64,000 nt of DNA, taken from contig OZ231126.1 in the NCBI GenBank assembly GCA_965153355.1, forward strand, positions 14,508,001 to 14,572,000, given 5' to 3'. The first letter of the stretch is position 1, and every line of letters starts with the position of its first letter. Below the pieces are notes generated by a model. That model was not told where the DNA came from, did not search any database, and saw only the letters and a program-made list of their open reading frames with translations. This document shows, one piece after another, positions 1 to 14,872 of this stretch. The position numbers and the translations under genes are program-made. The DNA is from Flaccisagitta enflata. Its lineage: Eukaryota > Chaetognatha > Sagittoidea > Aphragmophora.

Positions 1-43
1 TTGACTGTGGTTGTGCAAATGATGTCCGATGCACTCAATGATA

Positions 44-454
44 CTACACGAATTTAAAAAAAAGACGCACCTATTTATTTGCTGATAAAACTGGCTTAAA
101 AAGTATCAAAAAAATTTTACAGAGAAAATGATTTTGAAGATTTTCAAATTATCTTTCATTTTAGACCAATCCCAGATCTGTATCTTTAACGGTTTAGGAG
201 CTAGAGCTCTTTAAAGTGAGACACTATTTTACTAAATTGCATCTTTTTCAAAGGGACTGCAAAAACAAATATAGCAACATTTAAACTCAAACTAATGCCA
301 TTCCCAAACGAAAAAAGATAGAGATACCAGATTGGCGCCAAATGAAAGAGTTTTTCCAGGGCTTCAAAATGGTCTAAGATTTTAGTTAGTTTTCTTGATT
401 TTCAAAGGCGCAATCAGCCATTCAAAAGTGCGTCTTTTTTTTTAATTCGTGTAG
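44..454. mobile_element. MITE with ~27-bp TIRs and TA duplication
   Basis: The ends are inverted repeats: left CTACACGAATTTAAAAAAAA then GACGCAC, right its near-exact reverse complement at 428-454. Both ends are flanked by TA (42-43 and 455-456), as expected of Tc1/mariner-type insertion. The 411-bp interior has no usable reading frame, so this is a non-autonomous element. Family assignment rests on the TA site only. Confidence 0.7.
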
Positions 455-1440
455 TACTCTTAGCATGTGTTATTTGTCCCCATGATCCCATCTTTTTTCA
501 TTCCACATTAAGATGCTTCTTAGATTACATTTGATTTGCTTGACTTAGAATCTTGTTTACAAGAACACTGAAAACATTGAAAACAATCATAGCAACGTCG
601 TCAGCCTCAAAACGGAGAATTTCAGAACATTAGAACTTTATCTACTCAAGGCTAATGAAGGAACTGTAGTAAACAAAAAAATATAACTGCGTTATTGAAG
701 AGGTTGACGTAAATCAGTCTTACACTAAAATTTGATTTGTTTATGATTGATATCTTGGTCCTGATATCCTTTCAATTGACTATCATAGTTGTATAGCCAT
801 TGTACGCACAAGCAGGCGAACATAAGAATCTCGTAAGAGCGATTTGAGTTTCATACAGAACGAAGAGCTCTAATTTCATCGAATAAAGTTGACCTTACTT
901 GATATTGATTAAAATGGATCTCATTAGTAGAGAGCGATCAAAGCTTTCTAGTTGTGTCAATCAATTTCGAATGCATATGCGTGCGCCATTTCATTTTTAC
1001 AACTAAATCAGTTTTCATTGAAGTTGTTAGTACTTGTCAGATTTTACTGTGGTTCTACTTTTCGTCTTTACAGAAAAAGTAATTCATAAAACTGCAATAT
1101 GCATATTAGGGTCCAATCACTAACACGATCTGCAATTCCTTTCCCATCAGCACTCATTGTTATCAATTTTACTTGTAATTAAGTTTGTGCGCCAGGTAAC
1201 CGATTTACCGAGGGCGTGCCTGGCCGACAGACCTACGCACGAATGTACCACATCCTCGGAATTCTAGTTCTATCAAAAACTGATTCAGATTTCATCATTC
1301 AGATACGATTTCAAATCAAGCATATTCAATCATGTACGCGTAATTCTATCGCCAAATGGATGTCATTTGTGCAGAAGTACTCTCAATCGCAATTTCATGT
1401 CAAAAATTGATCCAAATCCTAATTTTCAAATAATTATGTC
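455..1440. other. unassigned, gene A upstream region
   Basis: AT-rich sequence without a convincing exon, TATA box or repeat. The first exon and promoter of myosin light chain gene A would be expected here by analogy with genes B and C. Nothing resembling their conserved TATA-to-ATG block is present. Confidence 0.4.
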
Positions 1441-1450
1441 AATCGAACAG

Positions 1451-4869
<3,419 letters not shown>

Positions 4870-4976
4870 AAAAAGCTTGGGAAGATCAATGATGGATAAA
4901 TGTTGAACAAAAACCCGCCACACAAAATTCTCTCGGAATGGCAAACACGTGATGATGATGACTCTCTTCAAAAATG

Positions 4977-4982
4977 AATAAA
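4977..4982 (+). promoter_or_regulatory. polyadenylation signal AATAAA, gene A
   Basis: AATAAA 108 bases after the stop codon of gene A. Position fits a short 3' UTR; cleavage is not visible from sequence. Confidence 0.5.
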
Positions 4983-5678
4983 AAACTTTCTATTAAAAAT
5001 TGATAATTTCCATTTCAATTCAAATAACTTATTTCATGGAACTGCTGAGCGAGGGGCACAACCGACTGATCACTTGACCTAGAGATTATTTGCAAGAATT
5101 TGTTGAAACCGTCAGTGTTGTTAAAACAAGGCGCTGGGATGGGTTCTGGATCGCTTTCAACCTTATAAAAAAGTTATATCTATATCCTATTGTATTGAAT
5201 TTATATCAGATTTACATATTTGATGTACAATATTTTTTTTTCAATTTAGATTCTTTGTTGCAAAGATGTGATGTTACACGTTTTCTTCCTTATAAGAATA
5301 TTTATAAACGGAGGTTCGTATTGTTTGGCATGGATACAAATTGTGCGTTGCCATATTCAATCTCATAAGAGCAATATTATCAACTTTTTGCCCGAAACAC
5401 GGTCGCGCAACTGTCCCCATTTATCGATGATATCGATTTATAATCTAGGTCAGATAATGACTTAACACACAAAAAGATATTCTGTTGCACCCATGTACTT
5501 GATTGATTGTCATTGACATGATCATTAATTGCAAATTGAGTTGGATTTTAGTGATTGTGTTCTATTATATCTTCTGTTTTGGTTCAATCATCCGTGTATT
5601 CAAATGTTTGCAATCATAATTGTGTCACGTCGTAGAAAGATTGATAGACAGTCAATCGGTTTTAAAAGGAAAGAAATA

Positions 5679-6452
5679 ATAGCCGCAAAAGCGTTACATG
5701 GTCAGCGGTAACCGTTGCCCTTTTATGATTTATTTCATGTTATCTATTGTTACCCGGCAGCGGCCCCGGAGGGGCAGATGACCTATGATTCCAGACAGGA
5801 GAATATTATTTTAGATTCGTCAGTCAGGAACGACTATCTATGATATGGATGTCTGTCTGGCAATTCTGAACTCTTTGGATTATTCAAGACAAATTTCCAT
5901 GTATTTAATGGGGATTTTTGTATATTTTGATCAATTTACCATGATATTTAATGAGTATTTTAGCACTTTAGCATTATTTTGGCCATATTACACGCTATTC
6001 AATGGGAATTTTAGTGATTTTGGTTTTGATAAATTTTCCATGTTTTTGAATGGGAATATCTCTAATTTGGCAATTCTATGTTTTTTGGTGGGGGGGGGGG
6101 GCATCGGAAACCGGATTTATTAACCATGATTTTAAATGAGAATTATAGCATTTTAGCAATATTTTGATTATTTTCCATGCTAGTCAATGAGAGTTTTTGT
6201 ATTTTTTCATCAATTTACCATGATATTTAATGAGAATTTTAGCATTTTGACATTATTTTGGCCTTCTTACACGATTCAATGGGGATTTTAGCAATTTTGG
6301 TTTTGATAAATTTTCCATGTTTTTCAAGGGGAATATCTGTAATCTGGCAATTTTATGTTTTTTGGTTGGGCGGGGGGAGGGGACACCGGAAACCGGAAAA
6401 TTTTCCCTGTATGGAATCATAAGTCATCTGCCCCTCCGGGGCCGCTGCCCAA
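5679..6452 (+). mobile_element. T element: TIR-flanked repeat (copy T1)
   Basis: The head (5679-5756) contains GCCGCAAAAGCG and GGTCAGCGGTAACC. The left inverted repeat starts CGGCAGCGGCCCCGGAGGGG (5757). The right one (about 6401-6450) is its reverse complement, ending GGGGCCGCTGCCC. The core has two ~265-bp repeats ending in a G-run and CCGG (about 6000-6120 and 6265-6395), unlike the ~20-bp units of other copies. Confidence 0.7.
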
Positions 6453-6455
6453 ACA

Positions 6456-6890
<435 letters not shown>

Positions 6891-7267
6891 GAGTACAGAG
6901 CCTCGTTGCACATGCACAAATTACAGATATAGCTTGCCCATCGAACGCACGACCTTATCTAACTTGGGAAGAAAATCCAGATGGAACTCATTTTCCTACA
7001 GTGAAATCGCGAAAATGATAGGAAAAAAAAAGCTACCTTATCTCCCCGTTCATTCTCACTTTCGATGCGGTGAATTTGTGGGGGGAAAGTTTGAGCCGAA
7101 CCACAGAATTTCGGTTGGGTTCCGTGAAGAAGAGAGAAATTTCCGTTACGCGATCGAGTGCCAGAAGGAAATATAAGAATTTTTCATTGCCGAGGTTCGT
7201 AGTTCAACCATAAGACTTAAGGTTACCTCCCTTAGGCCTTACATCATGGAAAAGAAAAAAAGTTCAA

Positions 7268-7296
7268 TCTCTCTCTCTCATTCTCTCTCTCTCTCT

Positions 7297-7359
<63 letters not shown>
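7268..7359 (+). repeat. (CT)n tract upstream of gene B promoter
   Basis: About 45 CT units ending 94 bases before the TATA box of gene B. Gene C has a comparable tract at a similar distance. Confidence 0.95.
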
Positions 7360-7362
<3 letters not shown>

Positions 7363-7452
7363 AAACCCCCTCTGTTTCCCCATCCCAACCCTCCCCTCAC
7401 GCGCACTCGATGATGCGCGGTAAGTGTGGCCCTAATTGAACCTGGCTACGCG

Positions 7453-7460
7453 TATAAAAG
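7453..7460 (+). promoter_or_regulatory. TATA box of gene B
   Basis: TATAAAAG, 96 bases before the ATG at 7556. The sequence from here to the ATG aligns with the gene C promoter, including CGTTGGAAAGGAT and ACGGTTGATCTCA, so a functional core promoter and short 5' UTR are likely. Transcription start would be near 7484-7490 by spacing. Confidence 0.8.
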
Positions 7461-7555
7461 CCCAAGCGGAAGAGGTACCTTCTCATCTTCACGTTGGAAA
7501 GGATTATTTTCAAGGATAAATTTTCCTTTTGTACGGTTGATCTCATCACATCAAA

Positions 7556-10246
7556 ATGGTAAGGGTTTTAAAATCTTTTAAATGTCATTGTATACAATAA
7601 CAAGCCCAAGAGGGCAACAGTCGTGTGCGATTGGAAATAACAAACAAAAGAGCAAAAACATGTTTAAATGTTAAGAATGTTTAAAATTTTTAAAAACCTA
7701 AAAAATGTTAAAAGAGGTTAAAAGATGTTAAAAAGGTTAAAAAAATCTAAAAAGGTAAAATGTTTAAAAAAAGTTAAAAAATGTTAAAACATATTCAAAA
7801 ATGTTAAAAACCGTTAAAAAACTATCCAAATTTTAAGAATGTTACGGAGGGACGGACCTACCGACAGAGCAAGGTGTAGAGTCGCGTGCACGCGAATAAA
7901 AATGTCTAAAAAGAGAGACAGAAAAAAAAACCAAAAAAAGAAAAAAAAAAAAAAAAAAAAAAAACAACAAAATATACTAAGTTGGCCTAATTTCAAAAGA
8001 TACATATACTTGTTACATGGTAGATGACGGAATTGAAAATGATTTTGAATTCACGAGAAACAAATCCTAAAAAAAATTGTTTCGGAACAGCATTGCTCCT
8101 TTATTCAAATGTCAAGTAAAAATTTCATGGCAAAAATGATGAGTATTCAAATGTTAGGGAAGCAAGAAATCATAAGGTTTAAAACCGATTTGTTCATTTC
8201 ATTCATTCATTTTCATTCATTTATTCGACTTATTCATTTGGCAGAGTGAAGCGAAGGACGCCTTTGTCATTTTTGACGAGGCCTACGAAGGCAATGATGT
8301 TGATGCCTTTTACTTGGGCGATATCTTGAGAGCTCTTGGATGCACTCTCACCAACAAATCCATCGTTGAGCTCGGAGGAGCCACCGAATTGGGTAAATAG
8401 TCGGTTTGGTCTTTATATGGGCGTGTTTCTTGCGACGACCAAAAACGCGTTTTCAGTGTGAACACATGTTCATGAATTTCCAGTCCCATAGGGGATTGAT
8501 GAAAGTGAGTGAGCGAGTCCGTGAATGGAGCTAGTAAGCGCTGCCGAGCGAGTGAGTGGTGCGAGCGAATGAAGGTAGCGAGCGACCGAGTGGCCCATTC
8601 AAAACGCGATTGTCTGTGACTTGAAACGCGCCCTTAATCTGACCATGCATATCTTTAAAGGGCTGTGTTCGTCTATTTGTCCATCTGTTGGTCCCCCTCA
8701 AAGACGTTAAAGATTCTGGTCGCAAAAAGAACATGATTTGTACTCCATAATGTCATCCGCTGAATCATGGATGACTCATCGATTGGTCGCTTTTAGCTTT
8801 TATGCCATATATTCGTTAATTTCATGCTGATTTAACATGGTCCATACCATATCTTTTCAAGCAACTCAATGATATGTGTCTCACACAACTACCATTTCAT
8901 AACCATTCCTATATTATCCATTCGTTGTAAAGGTGCCAAGAGGATCGCCTTTGCCGACTTCGACCCGATTTTGAAGAAGGCCAAGGGAATCACCGGAGAC
9001 ACCGGATGCAAAGAGGACTACATTGAAGGCCTCAAAGTCTTCGACAAGGACGGTAGCAAGAAGATCAACTGCGCCGAGGTCAAGCAAGTCCTTTGCTCTC
9101 TCGGTACGTCTTTCACAGTGACAAACATGATATATCTTGGACAGATGATAAGTCAGTGTGTGCTCTGTGTGTGCATGTGTGCTGTCTATGCGCAGAATGT
9201 GTGCAGGCTGAGTGTGCATGGTCAATGTGATGGGGAGAAAAAAAATCACGATATTTGCAGAAAAGAAACAAAGGGAAGATTTGGAAAAAAAGTAAGTTCA
9301 TTCATCAAATGATTCAAATCACGGGAAAAAATGGAAACTTTCAATCAGCAACTGATGTCAATTAGAATTATCTTTTTTTTCCTCTCTTGATGTATTTTGC
9401 AGCTGAGAAGATGGAGGAGAAGGAAGCCAACGACATCATGACCCTTTTGGACATCAAGGAGGATGATGATGGCCTCATCATGTACATGGGTAAGTCTTTC
9501 CATTTCACTGAAAAAAAAAGCATTCTTGTTAAAAAAAAAGTCTTAAGATTCACATGAGCATCATTATTAAACAAAGAACAAAAGATAAAGGACAAAGGAC
9601 AAATTCCATGTCTTACAGCAGAGTTTTCCTCTTCATGAGTCAATGATTTGTCCCGAGTAAGCTCATGAACATTCTCAGGTACAGCTTTGATTAAATTCAC
9701 TCTTCCTGGAGGCCCTTTTTAAAATTCATTTCGTCTTTCCTCCTCCATTCCCTTTTACCATACTATAGACTTCATTGAAAAACTCTTGGCCTTCAAAGCC
9801 TAAGTAAATCATACCGAACCTGCCATAGTCAAAATTGTAAGTGTGATTACGCCATTAGTTGGTTTGATAGATGTAAATGATTATGTGTCAGTATGTACTA
9901 GATATCATTTAATAGTAAAAGGTCGGAACAAAATGGAGCAATGTCAGTCCAACATTTCCATTTTGATGTCTTCTGCCTGTTTTGTACCAAATTTGCAAAC
10001 GTGCCCATGGTGATTGAATCTCCTGTACGACTTGTCTTGCATGTAGTTTATATTTCCATGTTAAAAGAAATTGTCTTCGAATATCCCTCAAGGAGTTACG
10101 AAAGACTTTTCGAATTGTTTTGTTCATTTAACATATAAAACCATCTTAGTATTAATGTATTCATTTTCCATTACTAAGAACTTTTTCTCTTTTCCTTCCT
10201 CTCCTGCACAGATTTCATCGATAGATTAATGGAAATGTGCCGTTGA
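7556..10246 (+). CDS. myosin essential (alkali) light chain, gene B, two alternative C-termini
   Basis: Exons: 7556-7558 (ATG alone), 8245-8392, 8933-9103, 9403-9489, then either 9769-9803 or 10212-10246. All junctions are GT-AG and phases agree. Either form gives 147 residues. The product is a two-lobed EF-hand essential light chain that stabilises the myosin lever arm. Visible: VDAFYLGDILRALG in lobe 1; loop DKDGSKKINCAE (about residues 85-96), the most canonical EF loop; and KEDDDG in the fourth hand. The alternative last exons encode DFIEKLLAFKA or DFIDRLMEMCR, changing only the final helix. The start is chosen because the ATG exon is conserved in gene C. The gene lies between paralogues A and C in the same orientation, implying tandem duplication. 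Confidence 0.92.
9769..9803 (+). CDS. gene B alternative last exon, form 1
   Basis: Encodes the end DFIEKLLAFKA and TAA. The stop is directly followed by GTAAAT, a plausible donor, so this exon could be spliced onward with the downstream exon becoming 3' UTR. Drosophila Mlc1 is known to use such a scheme. The sequence is closest to the last exons of genes A and C. Confidence 0.8.
10212..10246 (+). CDS. gene B alternative last exon, form 2
   Basis: Preceded by a pyrimidine-rich acceptor ending CACAG. Encodes DFIDRLMEMCR and TGA in the same phase as the 9769 exon. AATAAA follows at 10284-10289. It is reached only if the 9769 exon is skipped. Genes A and C show no equivalent. Confidence 0.75.
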
Positions 10247-10283
10247 TGGATAAAGCGATCTTACAACACACAAGAATCGTGGA

Positions 10284-10289
10284 AATAAA
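10284..10289 (+). promoter_or_regulatory. polyadenylation signal AATAAA, gene B
   Basis: AATAAA 38 bases after the form 2 stop codon. This supports 10212-10246 as the terminal exon of the transcription unit. Confidence 0.65.
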
Positions 10290-10643
10290 GTCACACTGAA
10301 TCTGAAACGAAATCCAATGTCCATATATGCACCAGTTTTACTTGTTTGACGATAGTTCATTATTGTTTTTTTGTGGTCATATTTATATCAAACATTTGAA
10401 TAAAATCTTCTCATATTTTTTTATATAAACCTAAAGTGTTTTCTTGTGAATGGCCCCACATGGGAGTTGACCAATTGCCAGTCATAGAGGGGCTTTGGCG
10501 CACCTGAAAAGTCGACATTTGAGGCAAAATTAGCGGCAAAAGTTACAGTCTGAAGAAATGTACTCTAAGCCTAGGGCAGGGATAAGGACTGTCATAGTAG
10601 GGATTAAAAACTCAACATTAGACACAATCAAGCCCTAATTCAT

Positions 10644-10855
10644 AATGAATGGTTGAACTTATCGTACAACGTGGCGAAAAAAGAAAACATGAAAATGAGA
10701 GCGAATTTTTGACTACGTATATTCGACGAGACTTCTTCAGGCTTACAGCAAAAAAAATAAAAAAAATAAAAAAATGGATACATGGATATTGGATAAACCC
10801 GCTCTCATTTTCATGTTTTTTTCCACCATGTTGCACGACGAGTAACACCATTCAA
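10644..10855. mobile_element. short inverted-repeat element
   Basis: Two ~55-bp arms (10644-10700 and 10800-10855) are reverse complements with few mismatches, both carrying AACATGAAAATGAGAGCG or its complement. The ~100-bp loop has no coding content. It resembles a foldback MITE. Duplicated target bases are not clear. Confidence 0.6.
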
Positions 10856-10934
10856 TATGCCTCAATTACTTCAACAGTGCATTATCCTTCTTGCAAGCCC
10901 TAATGAGAAGGAAAGGGAGACTGAGAAAGATAAA

Positions 10935-11056
10935 CTAGGTCAAGTAGGCCAATAGGTGCGCCGGGTGAATCGTCAAAGGTGTGCGTGACCGACAGACAGA
11001 CAGACCAACAGACGAACACAACTGATTATAGAGATGCGTTGGCACACACTAACTAG
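10935..11056 (+). mobile_element. H element, GGTGCGCC type (degenerate)
   Basis: The head has GTCAAGTAGGCC and AGGTGCGCCGGG, followed by GACAGACAGACCAAC-type units, and the tail is TATAGAGATGCGTTGGCACA. It has the same order of parts as better copies at 17389 and 63228, with decay at both ends. Confidence 0.6.
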
Positions 11057-11057
11057 T

Positions 11058-11650
11058 CATCCAAGGATCGCACATGGTCAGCGGTACCCGATGCCCTGCT
11101 TGGGGTGATCAAGTGAAGTAGTGGAGTGAGAGCAGGGCAGCGGCCCCAAAGGGCCGATGTCCTGTAGGACACAGGGGGGAATTTCCAGACATCCTGAGGG
11201 GGAATATAGCAGGCCTAGGAGGTAATTGAGGCGGGGTTTGAGGTCTGGGGGAAGATTTATGCCTAAAGATTAGATTTGAGGTCTGGGGGCAGGCCTTAGG
11301 CCTTCGGGGCAGATTTGAGGCCTGGAGGGCTGATTTGGGGCCTGGAATGCTGATTTGAGGTCAGGAGAGCGGATTTGAGGCCTGGAGAGCTGATTTGATG
11401 CCTTGAGAGCTGATTTGAGGCCTGGAGAGCTGATTTGAGGCCCGGAGAGCTGATTTGAGGCCTGGAGGGCTAATTTGAGGGCTTAGAGGGCCTAAATCAG
11501 GCCTGAGAGTGAGGATATGAGGCCTTGATGGCCAACCAGGGGGGGGGGACGGACGGAAGGACGGACGGACGAACGGACGGACGGACGGACGTCTGGAAAT
11601 TCCCCCCTGTGTCCTACAGGACATCGGCCCTTTGGGGCCGCTGCCCAAAA
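11058..11650 (+). mobile_element. T element, minisatellite between inverted repeats (copy T2)
   Basis: The head CATCCAAGGATCGCACATGG then GTCAGCGGTACC leads to a left inverted repeat (about 11136-11192) and ~20-bp tandem units (GATTTGAGGCCTGGAGAGCT) to about 11520. A GGAC tract follows, then the right inverted repeat (11591-11647). The inverted repeats contain CCTGTAGGACACAGG, which can fold as a 5-bp stem. Confidence 0.85.
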
Positions 11651-11659
11651 AGGAATAAG

Positions 11660-12176
11660 TAACTAGTCATCCAAGGATCGCACATGATCAGCGGTACCCA
11701 ATGCCCTGCTGGGAGTGATCCAGTGATGAGGTGTAGTGAGAGCAGGGCAGCGGCTCTAAAGGGCCGATGTCCTGTAGAACACAGGGGGGAATTTCCAGAC
11801 GTCCTGAGGGGGCATATTTCAGGCCTTAGATGACTAATTTAGGCCACTGAAGGCATATTGAAGGCTGGAGAGCAGAAATAAAGCTTGGAAAGCAGATTTG
11901 AGGTTTTTTGGGCAAATTTGAGCCACGGAGGGCTGGTTTGATGCTTTAGAAGCTAATTGAAGGTCTGGAGGGCAGATTTGAGTTCTGGAGGTCAGATTGG
12001 AGGCTGAGGGGGCTGATTATAAGCCTGAGGCTGATTTGAGGCCTCGAAGGCTAAGTTGAGGGCTGGGAGAGCAAATTTGAGGTCTTGATGGCCAATGGGG
12101 GGGGACGGAAGGACGGACGTCTGGAAATTTACCCCTGTGTTCTACAGGACATCGGCCCTTTGGGGCCACTGCCCGA
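11660..12176 (+). mobile_element. T element, minisatellite between inverted repeats (copy T3)
   Basis: Same organisation and orientation as T2 and directly downstream of it. The head carries CATCCAAGGATCGC. The left inverted repeat is at about 11745-11803, the core of diverged ~20-bp units at 11815-12095, and the right inverted repeat at 12117-12173. The pair shows that whole units, head included, occur in tandem. Confidence 0.85.
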
Positions 12177-12312
12177 AAAGGCGTTCTCCACGACTATGTT
12201 GTATCCTCTGTATTGCCAAGCTGACCAAGAGTGGATTCACATTTAGTCGCGTGCTACGCGACTCTACACCCCGCTAAGTCGGTCCATTGGTGGGTCGGTC
12301 GGTTAGTCCCCT

Positions 12313-12777
12313 TTTGGGCAGCTGTCCCAAAGGGGGCGATGACCTTTGCATTCACACATAGGGGAAATTTTTCCTTCTCCTTCTTCTCCTACGTCCACCC
12401 CCCCTCAAATCCCAGTCTTTAGGCCCAAATCCCAGCCTTGAGGCTGAGATTTGAGCCTCTAGGCTGGGATCTGGGCCTCGAGGCTAGGATTTGGGCCTCC
12501 AGGCTAGGTTTTGGGCCTCAAGGCTAGGATTTGGGCCTCGAGGCTGGAATTTGGGCTTTGAGACTGGAATTTGGGCCTTGAGACTGGAATTTGGGCCTTG
12601 AGACTGGGATTTGAGGGGGGTTGACGGAGGAGAAGGAGGAGAAGGAAAAATTTCCCCTATGTGTGAAAGCATAGGTCATCGATCTCTTCGGGGCCACTGC
12701 TCTGCTTTCCCTTCAACTTCAAGCATAACCTACTTAGGCAGGGCACGGGTAACGCATCTAGCGCTTTTGCGACTATT
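12313..12777 (-). mobile_element. T element, minisatellite between inverted repeats (copy T4)
   Basis: Inverted copy. Outer repeats lie at about 12313-12375 and 12645-12710, and the head in reverse ends with CGCTTTTGCGACTATT near 12777. The inverted repeat here has GACCTTTGCATTCACACATAGG. The core units are AGGCTGGGATTTGGGCCTC. Confidence 0.8.
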
Positions 12778-13049
12778 TAGTTTCTCGGCGTTTTTGAGCT
12801 TTTTGACCATACGGCTCCTGCCCAGATGGCCTGATGAACTTCTCCAGCACTGCTCCTGCCCACCCGCTCGCGACTAGGGTAGCCGTGAATCCGGCCTTGT
12901 TTCACACACGTACAACATTGCCTTTGAACTCAATGGCTTGGGATAATTACCTTACTCTTTGGAAATATGTTTGTCTTATGATTTGGATATGATTACTCAG
13001 AGTCACTGGGTGGAATATAATCAGTTGGTGACGAAAGTCCTAATGTAAA

Positions 13050-14050
13050 GTTGTGAATGATATGGGCTTTTTAAAATGGTCGGGAAAAAAGTCGAAGTCA
13101 GTCTTCGACTTTTTGACATATTCGAGAGAAACATGGTTTTCATTTTCTTATGCGGAAGTTGAGGGTCTCTTCCGGCTGATTGGTCCCTCAAACGAAATTG
13201 ATAGGGTAAGTAAATCTAATAATTCTCTTTCATTTGGCGCCAAGCAGAATGCTCTACGACAAAAATTTTTCGCATTATGATTTTTTAAAGATTTATTGCG
13301 AATTGAATTTATTTGCGATTTATTTGCGAATTGAATTTTTTTTTATTTTTTATGATTTTGAGTAGGATCAAAAAAGGAGTGTATCTATGTTTGTTTGAGC
13401 ATGCAAATACAACAAAACATGTTTATGAGCATTGCTGCTCATCTGTAAGGAGAATTCTAGCTCATTTAGCTCATTTAGCTCAGTTTCTTATTATTTATTT
13501 AAATGTGATAAATGAATAGATATTTTGATACATGTTTAAGAAAGCAGATACAAAAAGCATATCAGTGAGCATAACTGCTCATCTGTGAGGGTGTTTTTAA
13601 GCATTTTAGCTCACTTAGCTCATTTAGCTCAGTCTTTTTTTTCTGATTTTTAATGGGATGAATAAGAGTTTTGATGGGAGCATGTAAATACAAGAAAGCA
13701 TGTCAGTGAGCATAGCCGATTGTCTGATTGAGTGATTTTGAGCATTTTAGCTCATCTAACAAATTTGGCTCAGTCCTTTTTTTCTCTGATTTTCAGTGCA
13801 ATCAATACATACAATTGCTCTTGATTTGATCTAATCGAAAAAAAGATTTGCAGTGACTATAGATAAAAGCTTGGTGAAAAGAGACCAATGCTTACGACTT
13901 TTTTCCTCATGGCGACAGCCGCCATTACTGGTAAGATCAGATACGTGTGAGGAATTTGGTGGCACAGTTCAACACACTTTTCTGCATTATCTGATACTCT
14001 TTCTTGTCACTTGCACAATGCACATGGCACAAGTAGCTGACAATTGTGTT
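13050..14050 (+). repeat. ~0.9-kb interspersed repeat, inverted copy at 46120-46985
   Basis: Shares long blocks in reverse complement with 46120-46985. These include CAGTCTTCGACTTTTTGACA near 13100, the block around TTGGCGCCAAGCAGAATGCT near 13240, the 'GCTCATTTAGCTCA' sub-repeats, and CATGGCGACAGCCGCCATTA near 13908. No intact coding frame. Family unknown. Confidence 0.75.
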
Positions 14051-14053
14051 TTA

Positions 14054-14642
14054 CTATCTTAGAAATAAAAAGGTTTCCACCAGTGACATTAGTTCATTTA
14101 TTGACATGAAAATGAACACAAATCAATTGTAAATCTATGAATATTTTTTGTTAGCCTCCTTTGACTGAATCACTGTTGCCATCCATCAGAGAAGCAGTTT
14201 GCAGAGCTTCCCTGAGTACTCTTAGTGATAGCGTTCCAGACCTTTCTAAGGATTTTCTAGATCTTTTCTATTGTTATGTTTAAACTTAAAGCTCCAAAGA
14301 GATTCAACAAATCATAAAAAATTTGGTGACGTAAATGCAGCCCTTCAAATTTTCAAGCAGTTAACACAAACCACATCTGTCTAGCTCAATGCATTAAAAA
14401 ATTATTTTTAAAAAATGATGTGTTATCATTTGAAGATTGTGTAGAAATAGCAAAAACAAAATTGAAACATTTCATTCAAAGTTGAATAACTTTTGAATGC
14501 ACTGAGTTAGAGAGATACAGTTTGTGTAGATTGCTTGCAAATTAGAAGGGCTTTAATAATCTCACCAATTTTTTGATAATTCGTTGATTCTAGTCTGAGG
14601 TATATATATAATTGTGCGGAAACCTTTTTATTTCTAAGATAG
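14054..14642 (-). mobile_element. decayed deletion derivative of the 48.3-kb Tc1-like element
   Basis: Perfect termini CTATCTTAGAAATAAAAAGG and its complement, flanked by TA (14052-14053 and 14643-14644). The left 230 bp align with the 3' end of the intact transposon at 48292, including a broken 3' part of the transposase frame. The right end also matches. Much of the interior is lost, and the right-end sequence appears twice in inverted order (about 14318-14580). Confidence 0.85.
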
Positions 14643-14678
14643 TATGTTTCTATTGAGCAGCTCTTTGGTAAGGTGGAT

Positions 14679-14872
14679 TTTTAGTCGCGTGCACGTGACT
14701 CTACAAGCCGCTTTGTCCGTCCGTCGGTCGGTCGGTCGGTTGGTCACACTTTAATTTTTTTTATGATTTTATTTCTTTGACCTCACTGCTCCTGCCCAAA
14801 GGGTCTGGCGACCTCAAATATGGCCCCTGCCCACCCGCACGCGACTTCGGTAGCCGTGTATCCGGCCTTGTT
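14679..14872 (-). mobile_element. H element, GTCGCGTGC type
   Basis: Read on the - strand: AACAAGGCCGGATACACGGC, then CGCGTGCGGGTGGGCAGGGGCC, GGGCAGGAGCAGTGAGG, a (GACC/GACG)n tract, then a terminal hairpin (AGTCACGTGCACGCGACT) and TAAAAA. The opening hairpin is GCCG..CGGC. Confidence 0.8.

Noticed and set aside
11058-11135. T-element head as a tRNA-derived SINE promoter.
   Set aside because: GGTCAGCGGTACC superficially suggests pol III boxes, but no A-box/B-box pair with proper spacing, and there is no A-rich tail or flanking direct repeat.
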